A DNA stretch of 64,000 nt from Ilumatobacteraceae bacterium. GTDB lineage: Bacteria; Actinomycetota; Acidimicrobiia; Acidimicrobiales; Ilumatobacteraceae. Shown here one piece after another: positions 34,721-44,128 of this stretch. The translations under genes and the position numbers were made by a program. The stretch is from NCBI GenBank assembly GCA_033344875.1, contig JAWPMO010000001.1, positions 3,621,595-3,685,594 of the forward strand. Reading direction: 5' to 3'. The number at the start of each line of letters is the position of its first letter. Position 1 is the first letter of the stretch. The notes beneath the pieces are model-generated. The model was not told the DNA's origin. It did not search any database and was given only the letters and a program-made list of their open reading frames with translations.

Positions 34721-35605
34721 GTGAGTCTCGACGGCCTACGCGACGACCGTGGTGTCTTCCGCGTGCTCGCGGTGGACCATCGCGACTCGTTGCGGCTGTT
34801 CCTCGAACCCACCGCGCCCGAATCCGTCCCGAACGAACTGCTCACCTCGATCAAGGCGGAACTCGTGCGAGCGGTGTCGCCGTTCGCGACGGGGGTCATG
34901 CTCGAACCCGAGTACTCGATCCCGCAGCTGATCGACGACGGATCGCTCGCCCCCGGTGTCGGCTTCATCGCTGCGCTCGAGTCGCAGGGGTACCTCGGCG
35001 ACCCGGGTGCCGGCCCGACGACGATCCTCGACGGCTGGTCGGTCGAGCAGGCGGCGGCGAGCGGGGCGTCCGCCGCCAAACTGCTCCTGCCGTACCATCC
35101 CGATCGGCCGCTGGCCGCCGCCCAGCGAGCGGTCGCCGCCGACGTCCTGGCCGAGTGTCGACGCGCCGGGCTCCCGTTGGTGCTCGAACCGCTGTTCTAC
35201 GCCGTGCACGACGCGGCCGAACGAGCCCGGGTGGTGCTGACCACGGTCGAGCACTTCGCCGACACCGGCGCCGACCTGTTGAAGCTGCCGTTCCCGGTCG
35301 ACCCGGCGGTGGTCGTCGACCACGACCAGCGTGTCGCCGCCTGCGCAGCGGTCACCGCGCGATGCGAACAGCCATGGGCGCTGTTGTCGGGTGGCGGCGG
35401 ATTCGAGGTGTTCGCCGAGCAGGTCGCGGCGGCGCTCGAGGCGGGGGGATCGGGCTTCATGGTCGGCCGTGCGCTGTGGGGCGAGGCAGCCCGCTGCCCG
35501 GCCGAACGCCGCGCCGACGTGATCGCCGACACCGTGCTTCCCCGCTGGCACACACTCGCGGCGATCGCTCCATCGTCGTCCGAGCCGTCCCCCGAACCGC
35601 CGTGA
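34721..35605 (+). CDS. LacD/sulfofructosephosphate-aldolase-like TIM-barrel aldolase
   Basis: A 294-residue class-I-type aldolase related to tagatose-1,6-bisphosphate aldolase and SF-1-P aldolase. Segments: [13 protein letters not shown] near the N-terminus, [33 protein letters not shown], the Schiff-base lysine candidate in [25 protein letters not shown] (phosphate site) and [11 protein letters not shown]. Positioned right after iolB and in a cluster with iolC, it is a good candidate for DKGP aldolase (role of IolJ). The GTG at 34721 fits the family start; a TTG at 34712 is also possible. Confidence 0.75.
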   Translation: MSLDGLRDDRGVFRVLAVDHRDSLRLFLEPTAPESVPNELLTSIKAELVRAVSPFATGVMLEPEYSIPQLIDDGSLAPGVGFIAALESQGYLGDPGAGPTTILDGWSVEQAAASGASAAKLLLPYHPDRPLAAAQRAVAADVLAECRRAGLPLVLEPLFYAVHDAAERARVVLTTVEHFADTGADLLKLPFPVDPAVVVDHDQRVAACAAVTARCEQPWALLSGGGGFEVFAEQVAAALEAGGSGFMVGRALWGEAARCPAERRADVIADTVLPRWHTLAAIAPSSSEPSPEPP

Positions 35606-35657
35606 CCCCGCCTTCCCCGACCGAGTTTCCAGCCACGAACACCCCCAGAGAGAGACG

Positions 35658-37004
35658 ATGATGACCGAGTTCTTCGACACCGTTCCCGAGCCGATCCGCT
35701 ACGAGGGACCCGACAGCGACAACCCGCTCGCCTTCCGTTGGTACGACGCCGACCGCGTCGTGTTCGGCAAGACGATGGCCGAGCACCTGCGCTTCGGTGT
35801 CTGCTACTGGCACTCGTTCGCGTGGGATGGCTCCGACATCTTCGGCGGCGGCACGCTCGATCGCCCGTGGAACCCGATGACCGCGAGCGGCGCTGCCGCC
35901 GGTCTCGACCCGATGGCGGCCGCCAAGCTGAAGATGGAGGCGGCGTTCGAGTTCGTGCAGAAGCTCGGAGCGCCGTTCTTCTCGTTCCACGACGTCGACA
36001 TGGCACCCGCCGGCGCGACGTTCGCGGAATCGGCCCGCAACCTCGACGAGCTGGTCGACCTCGCCGCCGAGCACATGGAGCGCACCGGCATCGACCTCCT
36101 GTGGGGCACCACCAACGCCTTCTCGCACCCCCGGTTCATGTCGGGCGCCGCCACCAACCCCGACCCGGCGATGTTCCAGTACGCCGCGGCGCAGGTCGCG
36201 CACTGCATGAACGCGACCCACCGGCTCGGCGGCGCCAACTATGTGCTCTGGGGCGGCCGGGAGGGCTACGACACGCTGCTCAACACCGACATGCGCCGCG
36301 AGCTCGACCAGCTCGGCCGGTTCATGAACATGGTCGTCGAGCACAAGTACGCGATCGGGTTCGACGGCACGCTGCTGATCGAGCCGAAGCCGATGGAGCC
36401 GACCAAGCACCAGTACGACTACGACGTCGCGGCCGTGTTCGCGTTCCTCCAGAAGTACGGGCTCGAGAACGAGATCAAGGTCAACATCGAGGTCAACCAC
36501 GCGACGCTGTCGGGTCACGACTTCCAGCACGAGGTCGCGACGGCGGTCAACGCCGGGATCTTCGGGTCGATCGACGCCAATGCCGGCGACGATCGGCTCG
36601 GCTGGGATCTCGACCTGTTCCCGAAGTCCGTCGAGCAGATGACGCTCGGCATGCTCGAGATCCTGCGCGGCGGCGGGTTCACGACCGGTGGCCTGATGTT
36701 CGACACCAAGCTGCGTCGCCAGTCGATCGCTCGTGACGACCTGTTCCACGGCCACATCGGCGGCATGGACACGATGGCCCGCTCGCTGCTGGCCGCGGCG
36801 TCGATCATCGAGGACGGCGAGATCGACCGCCGCCGTGACGAGCGCTACGCCGGCTGGAACGACCGGGCCGACATCCTCGACGGCGAGGTCACGTTGCAGC
36901 AGCTCCACGACGCCCAGATGACCGGTGCCGAGCCGCAGCCGGTGAGCGGCCGACAGGAGGCGCTGGAGCACCTGGTGGCCCGCCACATCGAGCGGGCTCG
37001 CTGA
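35658..37004 (+). CDS. xylA: Xylose isomerase
   Basis: A 448-residue class II xylose isomerase that interconverts xylose and xylulose. Catalytic and metal residues are visible in [12 protein letters not shown] (His, Asp), [16 protein letters not shown] (Glu, Lys), [17 protein letters not shown] (Glu, His) and IDANAGD. Start ATG 35658 (or 35661) follows a purine-rich GAGAGAGA. It lies 52 bp after the aldolase gene and 3 bp before xylB, all in the same orientation as the iol genes. It may handle xylose or a related polyol product such as a keto-pentose. Confidence 0.95.
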   Translation: MMTEFFDTVPEPIRYEGPDSDNPLAFRWYDADRVVFGKTMAEHLRFGVCYWHSFAWDGSDIFGGGTLDRPWNPMTASGAAAGLDPMAAAKLKMEAAFEFVQKLGAPFFSFHDVDMAPAGATFAESARNLDELVDLAAEHMERTGIDLLWGTTNAFSHPRFMSGAATNPDPAMFQYAAAQVAHCMNATHRLGGANYVLWGGREGYDTLLNTDMRRELDQLGRFMNMVVEHKYAIGFDGTLLIEPKPMEPTKHQYDYDVAAVFAFLQKYGLENEIKVNIEVNHATLSGHDFQHEVATAVNAGIFGSIDANAGDDRLGWDLDLFPKSVEQMTLGMLEILRGGGFTTGGLMFDTKLRRQSIARDDLFHGHIGGMDTMARSLLAAASIIEDGEIDRRRDERYAGWNDRADILDGEVTLQQLHDAQMTGAEPQPVSGRQEALEHLVARHIERAR

Positions 37005-37007
37005 GCG

Positions 37008-38447
37008 ATGGCGCGGCAGTTGGTCGTCGGCGTCGACTCGTCGACCCAGTCGACCAAGGTCGAGGCTCGCGATCTGCAGACCGGTGAGGTCGTCGCGACC
37101 GGTACCGCCAAGCATCCGCCCACCGCGCCGCCGGTGTCCGAGCAGGACCCGCAGGCCTGGTGGGTTGCGCTGGTGAGCGCGGTCGAGCAGCTCGGCGACC
37201 ACCGCGACGACGTCGTGGCGATGTCGGTCGCCGGCCAGCAGCACGGGCTCGTCCTGCTGGACGCGGCCGGGGCGCCGGTGCGCCCGGCCAAGTTGTGGAA
37301 CGACACCACCTCGTCGCCGCAGGCCGACCGCCTGGTCGACGACCTCGGCGCCGATCACTGGGCGGAGCGGACCGGCAGCGTGCCGGTCGCCGCGTTCACG
37401 ATCACGAAGCTCGCCTGGGTCGCCGACCACGAACCCGAACTGCTGGCCCGCGTGGCGAAGGTGATGTTGCCGCACGACTACCTCACCTGGCGGCTCACGG
37501 GGGAACACGTCACCGACCGAGGGGACGCGTCCGGCAGCGGCTGGTACGACCCGACGAGCGGTGTCGGGCTGTCCGACCTGCTGGCAGCCGCCACCGGCGG
37601 CGACGGCGCGACGTGGCTCGGGCGGGTGCCGCGGGTACTCGATCCGAGCGAGCGAGCCGGTTCGCTCACGGCCGCGGCAGCGACCGCGCTCGGCCTCCGC
37701 CCCGACGTCGCCGTCGGCCCCGGCACGGGCGACAACATGGGGGCGGCGCTCGGCCTGGGGCTGCAGGCCGGCGACGTCGCGATCTCACTCGGTACCTCCG
37801 GCACGGTGTTCGCGGTGTCGGCGAGCGCCACGCACGACCCGTCCGGAGCGGTCGCCGGCTTCGCCAGTGCGAGTGGCGACTTCCTCCCACTGGTCTGCAC
37901 GCTCAATGCCACGAAGGTGACCGACACCGTGGCGCGCTGGCTGGGTACCGACCCTGCCGGTCTCGCCGACCTGGCACTCGCGGCAGCCGACGACCCGGGT
38001 GAGGTCACCCTGGTGCCGTACTTCGACGGCGAACGCACACCGAACCTGCCCGACGCCACGGGCACGTTCGCCGGACTCACCAACACGACCACACGCGAGC
38101 AACTCGCGCTCGCCGCGCACGACGGTGTGCTGTGCGGTCTGCTCGACGGGGTCGACGCGCTCCGCGCCGTCGGAGCGACGGTCGACGGTCGGGTGTTCCT
38201 CGTCGGCGGTGGCAACCGGTCGGCGGCCTATCGACAGCGCGCGGCCGATCTGCTCGGGCAGCCGATCATCGTTCCCGACACCGACGAGACGGTGGCGACG
38301 GGCGCCGCGGCACAGGCCGCCGCCGTCGTGACCGCTTCGTCGTTCCGCGACCTCGCGAGCACCTGGGGTCTGGGCGCGGGTGCCGGGGTCGATCCGGCGA
38401 ACGATGCCGGTGGGGTCCGCGACCGGTACCGGACGACCGCAGGCTGA
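37008..38447 (+). CDS. xylB: Xylulokinase
   Basis: A 479-residue FGGY-family kinase that phosphorylates D-xylulose, the next step after XylA. Motifs: GVDSSTQSTKVE (about 7-18, ATP site), VAGQQHGLVLLD, LPHDYLTWRLTG, SLGTSGTVFAVS and the adenosine-site FLVGGGNRSAAYRQ. Last gene of the run of 15 same-strand genes that begins at iolE, and convergent with a small hypothetical gene. Confidence 0.94.
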   Translation: MARQLVVGVDSSTQSTKVEARDLQTGEVVATGTAKHPPTAPPVSEQDPQAWWVALVSAVEQLGDHRDDVVAMSVAGQQHGLVLLDAAGAPVRPAKLWNDTTSSPQADRLVDDLGADHWAERTGSVPVAAFTITKLAWVADHEPELLARVAKVMLPHDYLTWRLTGEHVTDRGDASGSGWYDPTSGVGLSDLLAAATGGDGATWLGRVPRVLDPSERAGSLTAAAATALGLRPDVAVGPGTGDNMGAALGLGLQAGDVAISLGTSGTVFAVSASATHDPSGAVAGFASASGDFLPLVCTLNATKVTDTVARWLGTDPAGLADLALAAADDPGEVTLVPYFDGERTPNLPDATGTFAGLTNTTTREQLALAAHDGVLCGLLDGVDALRAVGATVDGRVFLVGGGNRSAAYRQRAADLLGQPIIVPDTDETVATGAAAQAAAVVTASSFRDLASTWGLGAGAGVDPANDAGGVRDRYRTTAG

Positions 38448-38461
38448 GCGCCGCCGATCGA

Positions 38462-38734
38462 TCAGGCAGCGTTGGTGAGCACCTGGACGCGACCGTCCTG
38501 GTGGATCAGGGCGGAGAGCTGCGCATGCCAGACCACCTGGAGGATCACGTGACCCTCGGCGTTGCGAGCACGTGCGACCTCGGTGTCGAGCCGTGTCAAC
38601 ACGTCGCGGATCTCGGTCAGGTCGGCCGGCGGGAGGACGCCGACGTCCGACAGTGCTCGATCCAGGTCACAGTCCGAGGCGCGAGCGGCGACACACAGTC
38701 GCTGCAGATTCTCGGCCGACGGTGGTCGAAGCAT
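38462..38734 (-). CDS. Hypothetical protein, 90 residues
   Basis: I do not recognise this family. It is a soluble, mostly helical protein (PPSAENLQRLCVAARAS, LTEIRDVLTRLDTEVARARN) ending in a short beta-like segment (VILQVVWHAQLSALI, RVQVLTN). It lies 77 bp after the Fe-S reductase on the same strand and 14 bp from the convergent xylB stop. Codon bias is ordinary for the window, which favours a real gene, but a chance frame is not excluded. Confidence 0.45.
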   Translation of the reverse strand: MLRPPSAENLQRLCVAARASDCDLDRALSDVGVLPPADLTEIRDVLTRLDTEVARARNAEGHVILQVVWHAQLSALIHQDGRVQVLTNAA

Positions 38735-38811
38735 GCCAGCTCATCGGCACCCGGCAACGCCCGCTTGAACGCGTTATCGCGCGAGACGGCAACGCCGCCG
38801 ACCGACCGATG

Positions 38812-41430
38812 TCAGCTCTGGTCGCCGCGAGCGACGTCGGTCGGATCGTCGCCCCGCTCGATCGCCTCGACCATCGCGCGCGCCTGACCGATCCAGTCTT
38901 CGCGCTCGACCCGGCTGTCGTGGAGGTCTGGCAGGATGTCCTGCAACGACTCGACCGACGAGTTGGCGATCTGGGCGAAGGTCCGGATGCCGGCACCGTT
39001 GAGGATCTCCTCGATCGCCGGGCCGATGCCGACGAGCAACTTCAGATCGTCGCCGGCCGCGTCGGAGATCTCGTGTGTCTCGGTGATCTCGTCGCCGGTG
39101 GCCTCGGTCGCCGGTTCGAGCGTGGCGGTGCCCGCGGTCGAACCCTGCCCGGAGAAGCCGGGTACCCGCAGCGGGGTCCCGAGCGGCACGTTGAGGTGTG
39201 CATCGGGCTGCGCCATCTTCGATTCGCCGTTCTCGATCGCGTCGAGCAGGTGGATGGCGAGATCGGCGACCTTGACCTGGTCTTCTTCGACCCCCGCGCC
39301 CTTCACGCCGTCGTCGAGCATGATGTAGCAGAACGGGCAGGCGGTGGCGACACGGCTGGCGCCGGTCGACAGGGCCTCGGCGGCGCGCTCGTCGTTGACC
39401 TTGACGCCGATGTCCTCCTCCATCCACATGCGGGCGCCGCCGGCGCCGCAGCACATGCCCGTGGTGCCGTTGCGTTCCATCTCGACGATCTCGATGCCCT
39501 TGATCGAACCGACCACCTTGCGGGGCGCCATGTAGACGTCGTTGTGGCGGCCGAGGTAGCACGAGTCGTGGTACGTGATCCGCTCCTCGAGGGTGGCCTG
39601 CGACACGTCGAGTCGGCCCGACTCGATCAGCGACTCGAGCAGCTGCGTGTGGTGCACGACCTCGTAGTTGCCGCCGAGCTGCGGGTACTCGTTCATCAGC
39701 GTGTTGAAGCAGTGCGGGCACTGCGTGATGATCTTCTTCACGCCCATGCCGTCGAGCATCTCGATGTTCGGCATGGCCAGCATCTGGAACAGGTACTCGT
39801 TGCCCGATCGGCGGGCCGAGTCGCCGGTGCACATCTCCGACGGCCCGAGGATCGCGACGTCGATGCCCGCCCGCGTGAGCAGCTTGGCCATCGCCTGGGT
39901 GACCTTCTTGTTCTTGTCGTCGAACGAACCGGCACAGCCGACCCAGTACAGGTACTCGGCCTCGAACGGTTCGCCCGGATCGACGACCGTGACCTCGGCC
40001 AGATCGTTCGCCCAGTCGCCACGTTCGCCCTGGTTGAGACCCCACGGGTTGCCCTGGTTCTCCATCGCCCGATACGCGTTGCCGAGCTCGGCGGGGAAGT
40101 TCGACTCCATCAGCGACAGGTAGCGCCGCATGTCGAGGATCTTGTCGAGGATCTCGATGTTGACCGGGCAGATCTCGTCACACGCCTTGCAGCTCGTGCA
40201 CGCCCAGATCTCCTCGGGGGTGATGCGCTCGAACAGGCTGTTGGCGCCGATCGTGATCTCGGCGTCGGTGCCGAGCGGGGGGCTGACCTGGGGGTTGCCG
40301 GTGGCGGCCATGACCTCGCCGGTCTTCAGCACGATCTCGCGCGGGTCGAGCGGCTTGCCGGTGGCATGGGCCGGGCACACGCTGGTGCAGCGCCCGCACA
40401 TCGTGCAGGCGTCGGTGTCGAGCAGTTGCTTCCAGGTGAAGTCCTCGACGACGGATGCGCCGAACGACTCGAGTTCGGTCTCCATCAGGTTCGGCATCGG
40501 CTTCATCGCGCCCTTCGGACGGTCCTTGTCGCGCAGGTACATGTTGAGCGGCGACGTGAACATGTGACGCAGCATGGTGACCGGCAGGATCGCGAGGAAC
40601 ACGATGAACGAGAGCACGTGCGCCACCCACGACCACTGGTGCCAGGTCTCGAGTGCACCGAGCGACAGGCCGTCGACCGTCTGGGCGAGCGGGTACCCGA
40701 TGAAGCTGTACCGCTCGTAGCTCGGGGTGCCCTCGACCGCGATCCGGAACATCTCCGACGTGAAACCGGTGACACCCAGCACGAGGAAGGTGCCAAGGAT
40801 GACGGCGTGTTCCGGCTTGGACTTGATGCGGATCCGATACGGCTTCTGGACGTAGCGGCGCACGATCGCCCAGAGCACACCGACCGTGAACACGAGACCG
40901 GCGAGATCGCCGACGAACGAGTACGCCTGATAGGTGCGGCCGTGGAGGAACTTGAGTTCTTCGGGCAGCTGGTGATCGACCTCGAGCACCGTGGTCACGC
41001 CGAGCAGCACCAGGAACCCGAAGTACATGAACGAGTGCATCAGGCCGGCGGCCGAGTCGCGCAGCAGTGTCTGCATGTAGACGCCGGCGCGGAAGTCACC
41101 GGCCCGCTTCTTGGCGTTCTTGGCGGTGGTCTTGCGCTTGGCCGGTGCGCCGCGCTCCCAGTTCTTCATGCGGTTGGCGAACTGGATCGAGCCCCACACG
41201 AGCATCACCGGGATGATCGTGTAGAACGCCACCACCAGGGCATCGGGCACGTTGACGAACACGGTCCGGTGGATCGCGTTGTCGTTGTGCCACCCGGTGA
41301 TCTGCGGCACGATGCCGGAGATCACCGTGAAGACGGCGATGCCGATCCCGAGCCCGAGGGCCAGGTGATGGGGCTTGATGCGGCCGGGCCCGGAGGTGGC
41401 TGCAGCGGTGGTGTCGTCGTGCGCGCTCAT
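38812..41430 (-). CDS. Membrane iron-sulfur reductase (HdrD/GlpC-like, Rv0338c type)
   Basis: An 872-residue protein. The N-terminal membrane domain (about 15-250, at least five TMs, NarI-like) is followed by two ferredoxin-type [4Fe-4S] motifs, CTMCGRCTSVCP and CTSCKACDEICP. Two cysteine-rich CCG domains follow, with GCAGS...CPHC and HDSCYLG...CCGAGGARMW...CPFC. A C-terminal helix-hairpin-helix-like extension (LLVGIGPAIEEILNGAGIRTFAQIA) is added. It resembles the essential mycobacterial protein Rv0338c in length and order. It probably moves electrons between membrane quinone or haem and a cytoplasmic thiol or flavin partner. ATG 41430 is preferred to GTG 41442. Confidence 0.88.
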   Translation of the reverse strand: MSAHDDTTAAATSGPGRIKPHHLALGLGIGIAVFTVISGIVPQITGWHNDNAIHRTVFVNVPDALVVAFYTIIPVMLVWGSIQFANRMKNWERGAPAKRKTTAKNAKKRAGDFRAGVYMQTLLRDSAAGLMHSFMYFGFLVLLGVTTVLEVDHQLPEELKFLHGRTYQAYSFVGDLAGLVFTVGVLWAIVRRYVQKPYRIRIKSKPEHAVILGTFLVLGVTGFTSEMFRIAVEGTPSYERYSFIGYPLAQTVDGLSLGALETWHQWSWVAHVLSFIVFLAILPVTMLRHMFTSPLNMYLRDKDRPKGAMKPMPNLMETELESFGASVVEDFTWKQLLDTDACTMCGRCTSVCPAHATGKPLDPREIVLKTGEVMAATGNPQVSPPLGTDAEITIGANSLFERITPEEIWACTSCKACDEICPVNIEILDKILDMRRYLSLMESNFPAELGNAYRAMENQGNPWGLNQGERGDWANDLAEVTVVDPGEPFEAEYLYWVGCAGSFDDKNKKVTQAMAKLLTRAGIDVAILGPSEMCTGDSARRSGNEYLFQMLAMPNIEMLDGMGVKKIITQCPHCFNTLMNEYPQLGGNYEVVHHTQLLESLIESGRLDVSQATLEERITYHDSCYLGRHNDVYMAPRKVVGSIKGIEIVEMERNGTTGMCCGAGGARMWMEEDIGVKVNDERAAEALSTGASRVATACPFCYIMLDDGVKGAGVEEDQVKVADLAIHLLDAIENGESKMAQPDAHLNVPLGTPLRVPGFSGQGSTAGTATLEPATEATGDEITETHEISDAAGDDLKLLVGIGPAIEEILNGAGIRTFAQIANSSVESLQDILPDLHDSRVEREDWIGQARAMVEAIERGDDPTDVARGDQS

Positions 41431-41509
41431 GACGCGCCACACGCTACTCGCCGGTACCGCCTCGGCAGAAGGTCGCCGGACGGCTCATGCCCCGCGAACG
41501 AGCGGCGGG

Positions 41510-41935
41510 TCAGCCGAAGGACTGGCGATCGAGATTGCGGATGTGGCCGGCGAGGGTGCCGAGGAGCTTCATCGCGATCTGCGGGTGCTGCTCGATCACC
41601 TGCTGGAAGTGCCGCTGGTCGAGCACGAACAGGGTGCAGTCGGTGTCGCAGATGACGCTGGCGGTGCGCGGTCCGTGGTCGAGCAGCGAGAGTTCGCCGA
41701 CGACGGCGCCAGGGCCGAGCGTGACGACCTTGCGACCGTTCCGGCGGACGGTGACGTCGCCGTCGAGCAGCACGAACGCCTCGCGACCCATCTGGCCCTG
41801 ATCGACGATCAGCGTCCCGGCGGTCATCACGATCTCGTCACCGGCCTTGAGGATCGCCTGGAGTTCGCGTTTGGAGCACCCGGCGAACATCGGGACGGAC
41901 TTGAGATGTTCGAGCTGAGCTGCCTTCGACGCCAT
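41510..41935 (-). CDS. Cyclic-nucleotide-binding-domain protein
   Basis: A 141-residue stand-alone CNMP-binding (Crp/Fnr effector) domain: LKSVPMFAGCSKRELQAIL, the phosphate-binding-cassette-like VVGELSLLDHGPRTASVICD (with E, R and T/S in the expected places) and a final helix EQHPQIAMKLLGTLAGHIRNLD. No HTH follows, so it is not itself a transcription factor. TACTCT lies 6 nt before the ATG. It sits between gpmI and the Fe-S reductase on the same strand. Confidence 0.85.
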   Translation of the reverse strand: MASKAAQLEHLKSVPMFAGCSKRELQAILKAGDEIVMTAGTLIVDQGQMGREAFVLLDGDVTVRRNGRKVVTLGPGAVVGELSLLDHGPRTASVICDTDCTLFVLDQRHFQQVIEQHPQIAMKLLGTLAGHIRNLDRQSFG

Positions 41936-41962
41936 GCCCGAAGAGTAGCCGCGCCCCGCGAC

Positions 41963-41993
41963 GTCGGCGACGGTCGCGTGCGGGGTCGCCGAC
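41963..41993 (-). terminator. Hairpin just after gpmI
   Basis: GTCGGCGAC (41963-41971) and GTCGCCGAC (41985-41993) form a 9-bp stem ending 3 bp from the gpmI stop codon. It probably ends gpmI transcription before the CNMP gene, which has its own -10 box. Confidence 0.5.
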
Positions 41994-41996
41994 GCG

Positions 41997-43649
41997 TCAG
42001 AACTCGATCAGGCTCTGGCGGTAGTCGTCGGGCGCCTCGAAGCCGAGCAGGTTCAGCAGCGTGGCGGCGACGTTGGCGAGGCCGGCGTCGGCGACGGGTG
42101 CCATGTGGTACTCGCCGTCGTAGTTCGGGTCGTAGATCGCGAACGGCACCGGGCTGAGCGTGTGCGACGTCTTGACCGAGCGTTCGCCGTTCTGCTCGGT
42201 GTACATGATGTCGGCGTTGCCGTGGTCGGCGGTGAACACGAGGACCCCGTCGAGCTCCTCGATGACGGTCGTGAGCTCGGCGACGCACTCGTCGATCACG
42301 GCCATCGCCTCGACGGTGGCCTCGAGGTTGCCGGTGTGGCCGACCATGTCGCCGCTCGGGAAGTTGAGGCGTCCGAATCGGTACTCGCCGGATCGCAGCA
42401 GGTCGATCACCTCGGCGGTGATCTCGCGCACCTTCATCGCCGGGGTCTCGTCGAACTCGACGTTGTCGCTCGGGATCTCGACGTAGTGCTCGAGCGATCG
42501 GTCGATGTAGCCCGAACGATTGCCGTTCCAGAAGTAGGTGACGTGACCGAACTTCTGGGTCTCGCTCACGGCGAAGCTCCGTACGCCCTCGGCACACAGG
42601 TAGTGGCTCATCGTGCGCTCGATCTCGGGCGGATCGACCAGGAAGTTGGTCGGGACGTGCAGGTCGCCGTCGTACTCGAGCATCCCGGCGAAGTACACGT
42701 CAGGGCGATGGCCGTTGCCGTCGGAACGGTCGAAGTGCTCGAACTCGTCGTCGTCGTACGCCTGCGAGATCTCGATCGCCCGGTCGCCGCGGAAGTTGAA
42801 CATGACCACGGCGTCGCCGTCGCGCATCGTGCCGACCGGGTTGCCGGCGTCGTCGACGACCACGAACTCGGCGAGGTTCTGGTCGCCGGTGCCGGCACCC
42901 GACTCATCGGCCTCTCGGTACATGGTCTCGACCGCGTCGGCGGCCGATGCGAACGGCCGTCCCTCACCGAACGTGTGGCACCGGTAGCCGCGCTCGACCA
43001 TCGGCCAGTCGGCGCCGTAGCGGTCCATCGTGATCTTCATCCGACCGCCGCCCGAGGCGATCCGGAAGTTGCGTCTCTCGCCGGCGGCATTGATCTCGGC
43101 GAGCACCGACTCGGTGCGTTCGACGTAGCGGAGCGCCGAACGGACGTCGACGTCGCGGCCGTCGTGGAGGATGTGGACCGCCACGCTGGTGACACCGTCG
43201 TCGGCGGCGCGGCGGAGCAGGGCGTACAGGTGCCCGACGTTCGAGTGCACGTTGCCGTCGGAGTGGAGCCCGAGCAGGTGCATCGTGCCGCCGTGCCTCG
43301 AGTGTTCGACGACCTGTTTCCAGGTCTCGGTCTCGAAGATCGCCCCCGACTCGATGGCGCGATTGACCAACTTGGCGCCCTGGGCGAACACGCGGCCCGC
43401 ACCGAGTGCGTTGTGACCGACCTCGCTGTTGCCCATGTCGTCGTCGGACGGCAACCCGACGGCGGGGCCGTGGGCGGCGAGTTCGGTGTAGAGCTCGCCG
43501 CCTTCGAGCGCGTCGAGTCTCGGTGTCTCGGCGACGGTCACGGCGTTGCTGGGCCCGGCGGGAGCCACGCCGACGCCGTCGGCGATGACCAGCAGCACCG
43601 GTCCGGGTCGGCCGGCGAACGACGGGAGCTTCGCGAGTTCGAGCGTCAT
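41997..43649 (-). CDS. gpmI: 2,3-bisphosphoglycerate-independent phosphoglycerate mutase
   Basis: A 550-residue glycolytic mutase of the alkaline-phosphatase superfamily, Mn-dependent. First metal site VIADGVGVAP; phosphoserine nucleophile S75 in DMGNSEVGHNALGAGR; later NFRGDRAIEI, HVTYFWNGNR and the C-terminal metal site VFTADHGNAD. Full length for the family (about 510-550). TAGACT ends 7 nt before the ATG, suggesting leaderless transcription; it is divergent from the MT0933-like gene. Confidence 0.95.
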   Translation of the reverse strand: MTLELAKLPSFAGRPGPVLLVIADGVGVAPAGPSNAVTVAETPRLDALEGGELYTELAAHGPAVGLPSDDDMGNSEVGHNALGAGRVFAQGAKLVNRAIESGAIFETETWKQVVEHSRHGGTMHLLGLHSDGNVHSNVGHLYALLRRAADDGVTSVAVHILHDGRDVDVRSALRYVERTESVLAEINAAGERRNFRIASGGGRMKITMDRYGADWPMVERGYRCHTFGEGRPFASAADAVETMYREADESGAGTGDQNLAEFVVVDDAGNPVGTMRDGDAVVMFNFRGDRAIEISQAYDDDEFEHFDRSDGNGHRPDVYFAGMLEYDGDLHVPTNFLVDPPEIERTMSHYLCAEGVRSFAVSETQKFGHVTYFWNGNRSGYIDRSLEHYVEIPSDNVEFDETPAMKVREITAEVIDLLRSGEYRFGRLNFPSGDMVGHTGNLEATVEAMAVIDECVAELTTVIEELDGVLVFTADHGNADIMYTEQNGERSVKTSHTLSPVPFAIYDPNYDGEYHMAPVADAGLANVAATLLNLLGFEAPDDYRQSLIEF

Positions 43650-43757
43650 GGCATCGAGTCTACGAACCGCTCACGGCCGCCGTTCCGATGTCGCCGAAGC
43701 GCACCTACGCTGCATGGATCGAGGTCATGTGATCGACGACGAGACAAGGAGTGGTCC

Positions 43758-44009
43758 ATGGGACTGTTGAACAAGCGCAACATCGCGAAGGCCAAGGCGC
43801 TCGCGGAGAAGAACAAGGACAAGATCGCGTCCAGCGTCAACAAGGCGACCGACGCGATCGACAAGAAGACCGGCGGCAAGCACACCGACAAGCTGAAGAA
43901 GATCGACGACGCCGCCAAGAAGTTCGCCGGCGACGACGCGACGGCCGCCGACACGACGAACGACGCCACCGGCAACACCGGCACGAACGACGCCACCGGC
44001 ACCAACTGA
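43758..44009 (+). CDS. MT0933-like small 'antitoxin' family protein
   Basis: An 83-residue Lys/Ala/Asp-rich protein matching the MT0933/Rv0909-type family, annotated as antitoxin: LLNKRNIAKAKALAEKNKDKIASSVNKATDAIDKKTGGKHTDKLKKIDDA-type sequence, then an acidic Thr/Asn tail. Predicted highly helical and amphipathic in the first 60 residues. AAGGAG lies 7 nt before ATG 43758. No adjacent SRPBCC-type toxin gene is seen, so the antitoxin role is doubtful here; a stress- or desiccation-type protein is an alternative. Confidence 0.75.
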   Translation: MGLLNKRNIAKAKALAEKNKDKIASSVNKATDAIDKKTGGKHTDKLKKIDDAAKKFAGDDATAADTTNDATGNTGTNDATGTN

Positions 44010-44028
44010 GCGCCGCTCGTCGGCGAGA

Positions 44029-44062
44029 CCGCCCGGCCGTTCACGACGAACGGGCCGGGCGG
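44029..44062 (+). terminator. Strong GC-rich hairpin after the MT0933-like gene
   Basis: CCGCCCGGCCGTTC (44029-44042) pairs with GAACGGGCCGGGCGG (44048-44062) with a single bulge and a 5-nt loop. It lies 20 bp after the stop, between convergent genes. Confidence 0.65.
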
Positions 44063-44128
44063 CCGATGTGGGGGAGTGCTGATGATTCGGTCCCGAGCGT
44101 CGTGCGGATGGGACCGGTTCGTGCCGGG

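Noticed and set aside
38572-41655. Open frame of about 1000 codons on the plus strand opposite the Fe-S reductase
   Set aside because: Antisense shadow of the reductase, which has unmistakable cysteine motifs on the minus strand.
43758-44009. A toxin-antitoxin module around the MT0933-like gene
   Set aside because: No partner toxin-like gene is adjacent; neighbours are gpmI and a GNAT gene on the opposite strand.
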